Source: Microbacteriaceae bacterium PS02344
Lineage (GTDB): Bacteria > Actinomycetota > Actinomycetes > Actinomycetales > Microbacteriaceae
Reading direction: 5' to 3'
Assembly (NCBI GenBank): GCA_029959905.1
Contig: JASCNZ010000017.1
Coordinates: 1-53,772, forward strand
Length of the DNA: 53,772 bases
The translations under genes and the position numbers were made by a program. The notes under the pieces are model-generated. The model was given only the letters and a program-made list of their open reading frames with translations, had not been told where the DNA came from and made no database searches. The number at the start of each line of letters is the position of its first letter. Within the stretch, counting starts at the first letter, position 1. Below, one piece after another: positions 33,734 through 41,469 of this stretch.

Positions 33734-35338
33734 ATGACGAGCGACCCCCACGGAATCGTGCCGGCGACAGGGCGCGACGACGTCGCGACCGCTTCTCTCG
33801 AGGGGGATGCCGATGTGGCCGATGTCCACCGCGACGTGCGCCGCGCGCTCGACGCGCGCGACTGGGCACGCGCGGTGCAGCTCGTCGGCGCGCACTGGTC
33901 GGCGCTGCTCGACGAGCCCGGCCAGCTGCTCGATGAGGCGCTGCGCCTCATCCCCCTCGATGCGTTCGAGCTCGACGCCCGCGCGGCGGCGGTGCGCGAC
34001 ATCCGCCTGCACTCCGCGGCCGACGCGGTCGACCGCATGCTGGGCAGCGCCTCCCTGCCCGATGCCGACGACCTCGACGAACTCGAAGCGCTGGCCCGCT
34101 CCGACCGGGCTCTCAGCCTGCTGAGCGTGGCTGCCTCGCGCATGATCGCGCTGCGGGTGCGGGGGCGGTTTCCGCGCGCCGTGCGACTCGCGTCGCTGGT
34201 CGAGCGCTTCAGCCGCATCGCGGCCGTCCACCGACCGGGACTCGTCGCGTCGCGCGTGCCCGCCGCACTCTTGCAGGCGGGCATCACCCGCGGGCTCGCC
34301 GATGACCTCGCCGGCGCCGTGCTCAGCCTGCGCGACGCGTACGAGCGCAGCGGCGACTCACGCGTCGACTACGTGCAGCGCGACGCGGCCGGCAAGGCGG
34401 CCCTCTTCCTCGCACTCGATGGTGACATCGGGCAGGCGTCGGCCTGGCTCGCGCGGCACGATGCCGCACCCGCCGTCGACGGGTGGTTCGCGTCGCGCAT
34501 CGCGCTCACCGCCGACACGGCGCGCGCGATCGTCGGCATCGAGTCGTTGCGTCGCGACGACGCCGAGTGCGCCCTGCGGATGCTCGAGCAGCCGGTCAAC
34601 GCGGAACAGGGGTGGGGGCCCGCCGTGACCTACGCCCGGGCCCGACATGCGCTGGTGTGGGGCGACCGCCTGGGCACGCTTCAGTCCGTGCGCGCCGACA
34701 AGGCGCGCTTCGACGCCTGGCTCGCAGAGGGCAGCACGCTCGGTCCGCTGCTCACCCACGCCGAGGTCGAGCTGCTGCTGTCGCTCCGGCAGGATGCTCA
34801 GGCGCAGCGAGCTGCCGCCGACCACGCAGACCACCACATCGCCCGTCTCACCCGTGCTCGGCTGGCGCTCGCCGCGGGCGATGCACCGCTCGCCGCCCGA
34901 CGTGCCGCGGAGGCGCTCGGCGTGAGTCGCACGACCCGCGAACGGCTCGGGGCGCTGGCCACGCATGCGGCCGCACGTGCCGCCCTCCCGGTGGCCGGGG
35001 AGTACAGCGACCTGGCCGCGTCGGTGCGCGAGCGGGGTCTGCTCAGCACCTGGCTCGCGGTGCCGGCCGCCGCGCGCTCGGCCCTCGGCGCCGACCTCGC
35101 CGACACGCAGGGTGCCCGCGAGGTCGCCGCTCTCGACGACGATCGCGTGCGCATCACCCCGCAGCAGCGTCGGGTGCTCGAGGGTCTCGATCGAGGCATG
35201 AGTCTGCAGGCCATCGCGTCGCAATCGCATTTGTCGATCAACACGGTGAAGTCGCACGCGCGAGCGCTCTACCAGCGGCTCGGAGCCACGACGCGCGACG
35301 AGGCCGTTGCGGCCGCCTACGACCTCGGACTGCTCTGA
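33734..35338 (+). CDS. LuxR-family transcriptional regulator
   Basis: The product has 534 residues. The C-terminal 65 residues are a LuxR/GerE helix-turn-helix (TPQQRRVLEGLDRGMSLQAI, then HLSINTVKSHARALYQRLGA). The upstream 460 residues are Ala-rich helical repeats without a visible ATP-binding site, like the sensory parts of MalT-type or TPR-containing regulators lacking the STAND ATPase. TATTCT-type -10 sequence and a CGAGGAA ribosome site precede the ATG. It is divergent from GH65 and may control it. Its last 26 nt are repeated exactly 1.5 kb downstream. Confidence 0.88.
   Translation: MTSDPHGIVPATGRDDVATASLEGDADVADVHRDVRRALDARDWARAVQLVGAHWSALLDEPGQLLDEALRLIPLDAFELDARAAAVRDIRLHSAADAVDRMLGSASLPDADDLDELEALARSDRALSLLSVAASRMIALRVRGRFPRAVRLASLVERFSRIAAVHRPGLVASRVPAALLQAGITRGLADDLAGAVLSLRDAYERSGDSRVDYVQRDAAGKAALFLALDGDIGQASAWLARHDAAPAVDGWFASRIALTADTARAIVGIESLRRDDAECALRMLEQPVNAEQGWGPAVTYARARHALVWGDRLGTLQSVRADKARFDAWLAEGSTLGPLLTHAEVELLLSLRQDAQAQRAAADHADHHIARLTRARLALAAGDAPLAARRAAEALGVSRTTRERLGALATHAAARAALPVAGEYSDLAASVRERGLLSTWLAVPAAARSALGADLADTQGAREVAALDDDRVRITPQQRRVLEGLDRGMSLQAIASQSHLSINTVKSHARALYQRLGATTRDEAVAAAYDLGLL
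35313..35338 (+). repeat. Direct repeat, left copy (3' end of luxR)
   Basis: This is a 26-nt sequence ending in the luxR stop codon and encoding AYDLGLL. It recurs without change at 36812-36837 and marks the left edge of the inserted segment. Confidence 0.85.
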
Positions 35339-35401
35339 TCGGGTGTGGCGCGGGCGTAGAGGATCAACGCGATGATCGATCCCGAGATGCTTACACGCCT
35401 C

Positions 35402-35686
35402 TTATTCATGATTTGGGAGCGTATTCGGGGCCTGGCGCTTGTCAATAACTTGGATTGCCAGAGAGTCCACAAAGGCCGCATCGATGCCTACCGTCGCGAG
35501 TGCTCGCATCACGGTTCCGAGCTTTGGGTTAGGCATGCGGTCGCGATTGATGTACGGAACTTCCAAGGCTCTGTAGGTCGGCACGGAACAACCGATTTCC
35601 AACGCAGCCTGCTCTTGACTGAGGCCAGTCCTGCGCCGGTACTCGCGCAATGCGTGCGCGATGATATCCAAGATTCGGTCTAGCAT
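35402..35686 (-). CDS. XRE-type helix-turn-helix protein
   Basis: The product has 94 residues. Residues 10-60 form a Cro/CI-type helix-turn-helix (ALREYRRRTGLSQEQAALEI, then VPTYRALE). A short C-terminal segment follows (AAFVDSLAIQVIDKRQAPNT). The ribosome site is weak (GGGAA). It diverges from the secreted-protein gene and may regulate it. Codon use is less GC-biased than the surrounding chromosome, consistent with acquisition. Confidence 0.8.
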   Translation of the reverse strand: MLDRILDIIAHALREYRRRTGLSQEQAALEIGCSVPTYRALEVPYINRDRMPNPKLGTVMRALATVGIDAAFVDSLAIQVIDKRQAPNTLPNHE

Positions 35687-35806
35687 TTCCCGTGTGCGCC
35701 ACGAAGAAAGCGCAATGAGGAATTATTCACTTCTCTGTGCAGGCAGTCAAGAAACTACGCCTTCTGACATTGGATAAAGCGAAAACCAATTTCCTTTATT
35801 GCCTTC

Positions 35807-35830
35807 CCCCGAGGGGCTAGCCTCTCGGGG
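35807..35830 (+). promoter_or_regulatory. Near-perfect palindrome overlapping a leaderless promoter
   Basis: The 24-nt sequence from 35807 to 35830 reads CCCCGAGGGGCTAGCCTCTC plus GGGG and is palindromic except for one pair. It contains TAGCCT (35818-35823), six bases before the GTG at 35830, so a dimeric regulator bound here, such as the adjacent XRE protein, would cover the start of transcription. Confidence 0.6.
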
Positions 35831-36111
35831 TGCATAGAAAGAAAGCCATGAGATTCGGCGTGGTTGCCGCTGCACTCGCAGCCATGCTCACGTCGGCGTC
35901 GGTTTCCCCTGCCGCCGCCAAAGTTCCGCCGCCAGCGTCGCAGCTGGTCCACGCAATTTTCAACCCCAACGCGTGTCTCGTGAAACCCGGGTGGAACAAC
36001 ACCTACAGGCGGGTGCGAACTGTGAAGTACCGACTTTACGGGGATACGACACTCCGCGATGCCGACCCGCTCAACCGCCCGTGCCCGGTTGGCATCTGGC
36101 GGAGGGTGTAA
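35830..36111 (+). CDS. Small secreted protein with two cysteines
   Basis: The product has 93 residues from the GTG at 35830, favoured by the TAGCCT-N6 spacing; an ATG at 35848 is possible. The signal peptide (MRFGVVAAALAAMLTSASVS) is followed by PAAAK. The mature part of about 62 residues has two Cys (NACLV and RPCPVG), several Tyr/Arg and ends GIWRRV. It does not look like lactococcin 972. A secreted effector or bacteriocin-like role is only a guess from size and context. Confidence 0.6.
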   Translation: MHRKKAMRFGVVAAALAAMLTSASVSPAAAKVPPPASQLVHAIFNPNACLVKPGWNNTYRRVRTVKYRLYGDTTLRDADPLNRPCPVGIWRRV

Positions 36112-36315
36112 CCGCTCTGAGGTTGGCTCCCCTTTCGCCGCTACGGCCTGCAAGCCGGAGGGCTGCAGGCCGAAGCGGAACTGCGTCGAAGAGGTGGCTT
36201 ATCCCCGCGAAGCTGAAGAATCCGTTATTGAAAAAAGTGGTGACGGCGCGAACGGTTCAGTACTGATGTATTCAAACGGGACTAGGTTGAGCTCGATTCC
36301 GATGGGCGCGAGTAC

Positions 36316-36588
36316 TTAGTTGGCTCCTCGAGTTCCTCGAACGCCAAACCAAACCGCACTCGCGCCAACAAGGACGGCGGCCACCGCGAAGGCATAAAGG
36401 AGAGCGGGCCCATCGGTCCCTACCGCTGGGAGTGCCCAGTTCTCTACTTCGGGTCGACGGGAGAACTCTTGTCGATTTGCTTCCGTAAGGAACCACCGGA
36501 CAAGAAAGTATGTGGCGATGCCCGCAATCGTAGCCGCACCAATGATAGAGGAACTAACGATCAGAAGACGGCTCTTTTCGCTCACCAT
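36316..36588 (-). CDS. Two-TM membrane protein in the insert
   Basis: The product has 90 residues and helices at about 8-29 and 63-84, joined by a polar loop of about 33 residues (TEANRQEFSRRPEVENWALP in part). No ribosome site is clear; TATCTTAA lies just before the ATG. It converges on the secreted-protein gene. Small two-helix proteins next to secreted peptides can be immunity proteins, but no similarity shows this. Confidence 0.6.
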   Translation of the reverse strand: MVSEKSRLLIVSSSIIGAATIAGIATYFLVRWFLTEANRQEFSRRPEVENWALPAVGTDGPALLYAFAVAAVLVGASAVWFGVRGTRGAN

Positions 36589-36811
36589 GGGGGTTAAGAT
36601 ACAGCACCTCCAGCGATCGAAGCGGACAGCATTCCACTGAATGCAGTCGCGCTGGCCGATCGCCGCTTTCGCGGCGCGGGGATAGCCAGCGCCGGGTACC
36701 GCTCAAGACGCCTGATGGTCGCTCACTTTCGCGTGTCCAGGTGAGCGAATGAACTCTGCGAGCAGCGCTCGTCTCGGCAGTGCGGATCCGCGTTCTGCGA
36801 CGAGGACGCCA

Positions 36812-36837
36812 CCGCCTACGACCTCGGACTGCTCTGA
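36812..36837 (+). repeat. Direct repeat, right copy
   Basis: Identical over 26 nt to 35313-35338, again followed by a stop-codon context and GC-rich sequence (CCGGTGCGACGGCGCGGGG against CGGGTGTGGCGCGGG). It is 24 nt from the convergent kinase stop. Confidence 0.85.
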
Positions 36838-36861
36838 CCCGGTGCGACGGCGCGGGGCGCG

Positions 36862-38397
36862 TTACTCGTCGTCCTTCTTGCCCGGGCCCTTGTTACCGCT
36901 GAACGACGGCGGGCCCTGCTGCTGACTCGCCTCTTTCGCCTTCTCGGAGCCGGTGCCCGAGTTGTCGGGGGCGGTGTCCTGCGGGGCTGCGGGCTCGACG
37001 ACGGCTTCCTGGACGGGCTGCGGCGCGACGGCCTGCTGCTGAGTCGCCTGGTCCTGCGTCGTCTGGTCGTCTGCGGCCTGCTCGACGCCGTCGGCCGGCG
37101 CCTCGGCGGGCGTGCGCACGGCGGTGACGGCGGCGATGCGGGGCGAGGTCGGGGCGCCCGCGCCGAGCAGGGCGGCCGTGCCGGCGCCTCCGGCCCCGAG
37201 CAGCAGTACGCCGGCGAGCACGGCCGACGCCGTGCGCGCGACGGGGCGTCGGCGGGGCTTCGGTCGGTGCTGACGGTTGCGGCGCAAGGGCACCACGTCC
37301 ATCACGGCGGTCGGATGCTCGGCCGCGGCCTGGCGTTCGGCTGGAGTGTGCGCGGCGACGCCGGCGCCGGAGGGAGCCGACGAGACCGATGCACGCAAAG
37401 TCATCGCGGCCGGTGCGGCGGAGGGGGAGGACGCGCTTCCCCCGGGCTGGATGGAAGCCGCGGCTGCTCCGGCTGCCGCCCCTCCCGCGCCTCCCGCGGC
37501 CGCCCGCCGCGCCACTGCGCGCGAGGCGGCACCCGACACGGGTGCGGCGGCCGGTGAGCCGGCGGTCGTTCTCGGTGCGAGCATGTGCGCAGCAGCGGCG
37601 ACCTCGTCGGCGGTCGGCCGCTCGGACGGTTCGGTGCGCGTCATCCGGTCGAGCAGGTCGCGCCAGCCGGGGTCGATGTCCTCCGGGATCTCGGGGGGCC
37701 CGCTGACCCGTGCGACGGCCGCGGCGATGCCGACGGCGGCCGGGTAGCCGCGTTCCCCGGTGAGTGCTTCGAGCAGCACGAGTCCGAGCGAGAACACGTC
37801 GCCGGCCGGGGTCACGCGCTGTCCGCGCACCTGCTCGGGTGCCATGTACGCCAGGGTCCCCATCACCACGCCGGGAGAGGTCATCGCGGGTGCGTCGATC
37901 TCGCAGGCGATGCCGAAGTCCGCGAGTTTCGCGGTCGTGCGCCCGGCCTTGCGCGGGGAGAGCAGCACATTCGACGGTTTGACGTCGCGGTGCACGATGC
38001 CGGCGGCGTGCACCGCGCTCAGCGCCTCGGCGAGGTCCTGCGCCAGCGCGGCGACCTGCTCTGCGGGCAGCGGTCCGGCGAACATCCGATCGGCGAGCGT
38101 GGGCCCGTCGATGAACTCCATCACGAGATAGCGCGGTCCGGTGCGTTCGAGGCGCGCGTCGAACAGTGTCACCAAAGACGGATGGCTGAGCGAGGCCTGC
38201 AGCGCCTTCTCGGTGTGCATGCGGTCGGAGAAGCCGACGAGCTGGTCGTCGTCGCGCAGGATCTTGATCGCCACCGTGCGCCCGAGGTACGTGTCCTCGG
38301 CGCGATAGACCGTCGACATGCCCCCTCGGCCGAGACTCTCACCGACCTGGTAGCGCCCGTCGAGCAGGGCAGCCGTCGGCGTCGTCCCCTCGGGCAT
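36862..38397 (-). CDS. Third Ser/Thr protein kinase, membrane-anchored
   Basis: The product has 511 residues and starts after GAGGAG. The kinase domain (about 15-275) has Lys45, HRD at 136-138 (HRDVKPSN) and DFG at 160-162, all intact. A Pro/Ala-rich linker precedes one helix (about 390-414) and an extracellular Gln/Pro/Glu-rich tail of about 95 residues without PASTA domains. It is thus distinct from PknA and PknB. No cognate substrate is evident; the next gene upstream on the same strand is a polytopic membrane protein. Confidence 0.9.
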   Translation of the reverse strand: MPEGTTPTAALLDGRYQVGESLGRGGMSTVYRAEDTYLGRTVAIKILRDDDQLVGFSDRMHTEKALQASLSHPSLVTLFDARLERTGPRYLVMEFIDGPTLADRMFAGPLPAEQVAALAQDLAEALSAVHAAGIVHRDVKPSNVLLSPRKAGRTTAKLADFGIACEIDAPAMTSPGVVMGTLAYMAPEQVRGQRVTPAGDVFSLGLVLLEALTGERGYPAAVGIAAAVARVSGPPEIPEDIDPGWRDLLDRMTRTEPSERPTADEVAAAAHMLAPRTTAGSPAAAPVSGAASRAVARRAAAGGAGGAAAGAAAASIQPGGSASSPSAAPAAMTLRASVSSAPSGAGVAAHTPAERQAAAEHPTAVMDVVPLRRNRQHRPKPRRRPVARTASAVLAGVLLLGAGGAGTAALLGAGAPTSPRIAAVTAVRTPAEAPADGVEQAADDQTTQDQATQQQAVAPQPVQEAVVEPAAPQDTAPDNSGTGSEKAKEASQQQGPPSFSGNKGPGKKDDE

Positions 38398-38496
38398 GTG
38401 GTCTCCTCGCCGCTGCGCTCCTACGTCTGATGACGTTACTGCCGCAGAATCGGCGGAAGATCCCCCTTGACGTGGGGCTCGCGACCTGTTTCTCCG

Positions 38497-39264
38497 TCAG
38501 CGATCGTCACCGGGGGAGTCGTTGCGCTGGTCGCGGCGCACGCGCAGCAGACCCAGCAGCGGGATGAGGATCAGCACGAACAGGAGCCGGGTGACCCACA
38601 GCCATCCCTCGCTCTCGATCGAGTACCGGCCGTCGACGCCGAGCAGGCCCGCGATGATCCCGTAACCGGCGAAGGGGAAGGGTGGCAGGTCGTCGAGGGC
38701 CAGCGCTCCGGCGATTCCGAATGCGGGCACGAGCAGGATGTAGATGCCGCCGACCACCAGCGGGACAGCCTGTGCGAAGCGGCCGCGGATCGCGTGGATG
38801 AGCCCGCGACCGACGAGCTCGAGCGGGAAGAGCAGGAACGCCGCCACCAGGATCGACAGCAGCATCGCGGCGTACGAGATGATCAGCCACAGCAGCAGCG
38901 CCATCGCCGGGGGCGTGTCGTCGGCCTGCAACCCGGGAACGATCCACCAGAAGCCAAGAACGGTGGTGACGAGGGGAACCAGCAGCAGGAAGGCCGGGAA
39001 CGCGGCATCCGGATCGGGCTGCGAGCGGCGCGCGCTGGCACCGCGGGCATCGCGGGCCGGCCGCGTCGCCCGCTGGAACCCGAAGCGCACGTCGAGGGCT
39101 CCGAGCAGCACCTGCGCCGCGAGCACCGCGAATGCGAAGTCGGTCGACGACACGAGCACGCCCACGCCGAGCACGAGCGTGACGAGCACGGTCGCGATCG
39201 AGATCCACAGGTCGGTCGGGTTCCTCCGGGCCGACTGCGCGTAGAACTGCCACACCTTGGTCAT
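38497..39264 (-). CDS. Polytopic membrane protein, unknown function
   Basis: The product has 255 residues with about six predicted helices. The start is the ATG after GAGGGGGAG; it begins MTKVWQFYAQSARRNPTDLW. Conserved-looking features are the basic loop near 65-85 and the PFPFAGYGIIAGLLGVDGRY segment. No family is recognised. It lies 99 nt upstream of the third kinase gene on the same strand, so a functional link is possible. Confidence 0.65.
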   Translation of the reverse strand: MTKVWQFYAQSARRNPTDLWISIATVLVTLVLGVGVLVSSTDFAFAVLAAQVLLGALDVRFGFQRATRPARDARGASARRSQPDPDAAFPAFLLLVPLVTTVLGFWWIVPGLQADDTPPAMALLLWLIISYAAMLLSILVAAFLLFPLELVGRGLIHAIRGRFAQAVPLVVGGIYILLVPAFGIAGALALDDLPPFPFAGYGIIAGLLGVDGRYSIESEGWLWVTRLLFVLILIPLLGLLRVRRDQRNDSPGDDR

Positions 39265-39410
39265 GTCTCCCCCTCGCGACCAGACTGGCATATCGCGATC
39301 GGATGCTCCGAACGGCCCTGCTACGCCGTGGAGGGGAGCCTGTCAACGGGCCTGTCGCAGACCGGCCGGAGCGGCAGTCTGGAGCCTCCACCCCCGACGA
39401 GAGGAGCAGC

Positions 39411-39635
39411 ATGTCGAACCCCGAGGGACTCATCAACTCGATCAGCTCGCAGGAGCCCACGGTCCTGCCCGAAGAGGAGGACCTGGTCGAGAACGCCGAC
39501 TCGACGCTGCCCGACGACGACGTGTCGGCCGAGGCGCGCATCGCGGGTCAGGACGCCATCGGCGGCGGTGTCAACACCGACCCCGACCTGGGTATCGCCG
39601 ACTCGCCCGACGAGGTCGAGGAGCGCGACGAATGA
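39411..39635 (+). CDS. Small acidic protein A
   Basis: The product has 74 residues and is strongly acidic (clusters LPEEEDLVENAD, LPDDDVSAEAR, DSPDEVEERDE). GAGAGGAG precedes the ATG. It has no membrane segment, no cysteines and is probably disordered. Its stop overlaps the next start (ATGA), so the two acidic proteins are translationally coupled. No family is recognised. Confidence 0.7.
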   Translation: MSNPEGLINSISSQEPTVLPEEEDLVENADSTLPDDDVSAEARIAGQDAIGGGVNTDPDLGIADSPDEVEERDE

Positions 39636-39910
39636 GCGGCATCGAGAACCAGGGTGTCGGCGTCGACGCCGCGAACCCGCAGATGCCCGGCGGTGCCGAG
39701 GCGCAGGAGCGCATCACCGAACTGCTCGAGGAGCGCACGCGTGACGGTGCCGGTGCGGGCGAGGTGCCCGCGGGCGGGGGAGGCGCCGACTCCGGTGCGG
39801 CCGCCGCCGTGGGTGTCGACGAGTTCACCGACGGTACCGCCGCGGCCGAGGCCGACTCGTACAACTCCGAGCACAACGACGAGCCGGGAGTCGGCAACCG
39901 CCGCCCCTGA
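39632..39910 (+). CDS. Small acidic protein B
   Basis: The product has 92 residues, rich in Gly, Ala, Asp and Glu, without hydrophobic segments. It begins MSGIENQGVGVDAANPQMPG and contains one probable helix (AQERITELLEERTRD). It starts inside the stop codon of protein A. The pairing and shared composition suggest they act together, but the role is unknown. A strong inverted repeat follows. Confidence 0.7.
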   Translation: MSGIENQGVGVDAANPQMPGGAEAQERITELLEERTRDGAGAGEVPAGGGGADSGAAAAVGVDEFTDGTAAAEADSYNSEHNDEPGVGNRRP

Positions 39911-39919
39911 AGCGGTCCC

Positions 39920-39977
39920 GTGCGGGATCGATATGTCACGCCGGATGCCCTCCGGAGCCGACATATCGATCCCGCAC
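39920..39977. repeat. Perfect 18-bp inverted repeat between convergent genes
   Basis: GTGCGGGATCGATATGTC (39920-39937) is inverted exactly at 39960-39977. The 22-nt loop has its own CCGGA/TCCGG stem. It ends 8 nt before the adh stop and starts 9 nt after the acidic protein B stop. Confidence 0.9.
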
Positions 39978-39985
39978 TCCGTGTG

Positions 39986-41167
39986 TCAGGCGCCGGGATG
40001 CAGGACGACCTTGATGCAGCCGTCCTCCTTCTTCTGGAACGTGCTGTACAGACCCGGGGCGTCCTCGAGCGGGGCGCGGTGGGTGGTGAGGTCCATCACG
40101 CCGAGCGGGTCGGCGGAGTCCTCGACGAGCGGCAGCAGGTCGTCAATCCACCGCTTCACGTTGCACTGGCCCATCCGCAGGCTGATCTGCTTGTCGAACA
40201 GGGTCTTCATCGGCATGATGTCGGCGTCGCCCGCGTAGACGCCGCTGAGCGAGACCGTTCCGCCGCGGCGCACCGTGTCGATCGACGCGTAGACCGCGGC
40301 GAGGCGATCGACCCCGGCCTTGTCGAGCATCTGACGCGCTGCGGCATCCGGCAGCAGGCCCACGGCCTTCTGCATGAACTCGACGCCGGAGTTGCCGTGC
40401 GCCTCGAGGCCGACGGCATCCACGACCCCGTCGGCGCCGCGGCCCTCCGTCAGGTCGCGCAGCTCGTCGACGACCGTGTCGGTGAGGTCGAACGTCTCGA
40501 TGCCGTGCCGTTCGGCCATGGCCCGGCGTTCCGCGACCGGCTCGACGGCCAGCACCCGGTACCCGCGGTGTCGGCCGATGCGCGCGACGAACTGGCCCAC
40601 CGGGCCGAGTCCCATCACCGCGAGCGTGCCGCCCTCGGGCACCTGCGCGTACTCCACGCCCTGCCAGGCCGTGGGCAGGATGTCGCTGAGGAAGAGGTAG
40701 CGCTCGTCGGGCAGCTCGTGTCCGACAGCGATGTGGTTGTAGTCGGCGAGCGGCACCCGCAGGAACTCGGCCTGACCGCCGGGCACCTGCCCGTACAGCT
40801 TCGTATAGCCGAACAGGGCGGCGCCGCTGCCGTACTCGCGCACCTGCGTCGTCTCGCACTGCGACTGGAAGCCGTGCGTGCACATGAAGCACTCGCCGCA
40901 CGAGATGTTGAAGGGAATGACGACGCGGTCGCCGGGCTTGAGCGTGTTCACGCCCGACCCGACCTCGACGACGACGCCCATCGGCTCGTGGCCGAGGATG
41001 TCGCCGCGGTCGATGAACGGGCCGAGCAGTTCGTACAGGTGCAGGTCCGAGCCGCAGATCGCCGAGGAGGTGATGCGGATGATCGCATCCGTCGGCTCCT
41101 GGATGACCGGGTCCGGCACCTCCTCGACCGTCACGTCGCGAGTGCCCTGCCAGGTGAGTGCCTTCAT
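39986..41167 (-). CDS. Zinc-dependent alcohol dehydrogenase (MDR family)
   Basis: The product has 393 residues. Catalytic zinc ligands are Cys38 and His60-Glu61 (GHEPMG), and the structural zinc site is Cys91, Cys94, Cys97, Cys105. The NAD(P)-binding GLGPVGQF is near 212. Extra residues near the C-terminus (DAAARQMLDKAGVDRLAAVY) match the formaldehyde-dehydrogenase-like subgroup (FDH/threonine DH-like). It oxidises an alcohol or aldehyde adduct with NAD(P)+; the substrate is not known. The start follows GGAG and is 9 bases from it. Confidence 0.88.
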   Translation of the reverse strand: MKALTWQGTRDVTVEEVPDPVIQEPTDAIIRITSSAICGSDLHLYELLGPFIDRGDILGHEPMGVVVEVGSGVNTLKPGDRVVIPFNISCGECFMCTHGFQSQCETTQVREYGSGAALFGYTKLYGQVPGGQAEFLRVPLADYNHIAVGHELPDERYLFLSDILPTAWQGVEYAQVPEGGTLAVMGLGPVGQFVARIGRHRGYRVLAVEPVAERRAMAERHGIETFDLTDTVVDELRDLTEGRGADGVVDAVGLEAHGNSGVEFMQKAVGLLPDAAARQMLDKAGVDRLAAVYASIDTVRRGGTVSLSGVYAGDADIMPMKTLFDKQISLRMGQCNVKRWIDDLLPLVEDSADPLGVMDLTTHRAPLEDAPGLYSTFQKKEDGCIKVVLHPGA

Positions 41168-41298
41168 CGTGTGCTCCGTTCGCATTGGGGGTGGACGGGC
41201 TCCACGTTCGTCGCCATCCGATCGGACGCCTACCCGGTTGACAGACCGGCGACGAGACGGAAGGGATCAGGTGCCGGGAGAGCGCTCGGCCACCCACG

Positions 41299-41406
41299 CA
41301 CAGCTTGGGGGAGCCGCCACCTCCGCACAGCTTCGGAGTGCGCGCGCGACACGCCGCACGACGGAGTGAAGGCGCGGCGAGTCGCGCCGGCGCTCCGAAG
41401 TTGTGC
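41299..41406. repeat. Nested inverted repeat with GCACAGCTTCGGAG arms
   Basis: GCACAGCTTCGGAG (41325-41338) pairs with CTCCGAAGTTGTGC (41393-41406) over 13 of 14 bases, and the loop carries a CGCGAC/GTCGCG stem. A partial direct copy (GCACAGCTT) starts near 41298. It lies between two minus-strand genes. Confidence 0.75.
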
Positions 41407-41469
41407 AGGGGGCGGGGGAGGGGCAGCGGATGCCGGGCAGTCGGGCGGGAGCGAGTGCGGCGCCGCGCC

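Larger units (their letters stand above)
35339..36837. mobile_element. Small insert bounded by a 26-nt direct repeat of the luxR 3' end
   Basis: The segment is visibly less GC-rich than both flanks and contains an XRE regulator, a small secreted protein and a two-TM protein. The right edge carries an exact second copy of the luxR terminus with further, gapped similarity upstream (a CGACGAGG block and the peptide DEDATAYDLGLL against DEAVAAAYDLGLL). This is the pattern left by integration at a gene 3' end, or by loss of most of a tandem luxR copy. No integrase or transposase is visible. Between 36112 and 36315 I see no convincing gene. Confidence 0.55.

Noticed and set aside
31124..34231. Extending the GH65 protein to a start near 34231 (1035 residues)
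   Set aside because: The extra N-terminus is low in complexity, overlaps the luxR gene on the other strand, and GH65 proteins of this type are about 780 residues. GTG 33493 gives the right length.
36112..36315. Continuation of the secreted-protein gene after a frameshift
   Set aside because: All three forward frames have stops or low-quality peptides. One frame gives KRWLIPAKLKNPLLKKVV, but I could not connect it to the upstream frame with a single plausible indel.
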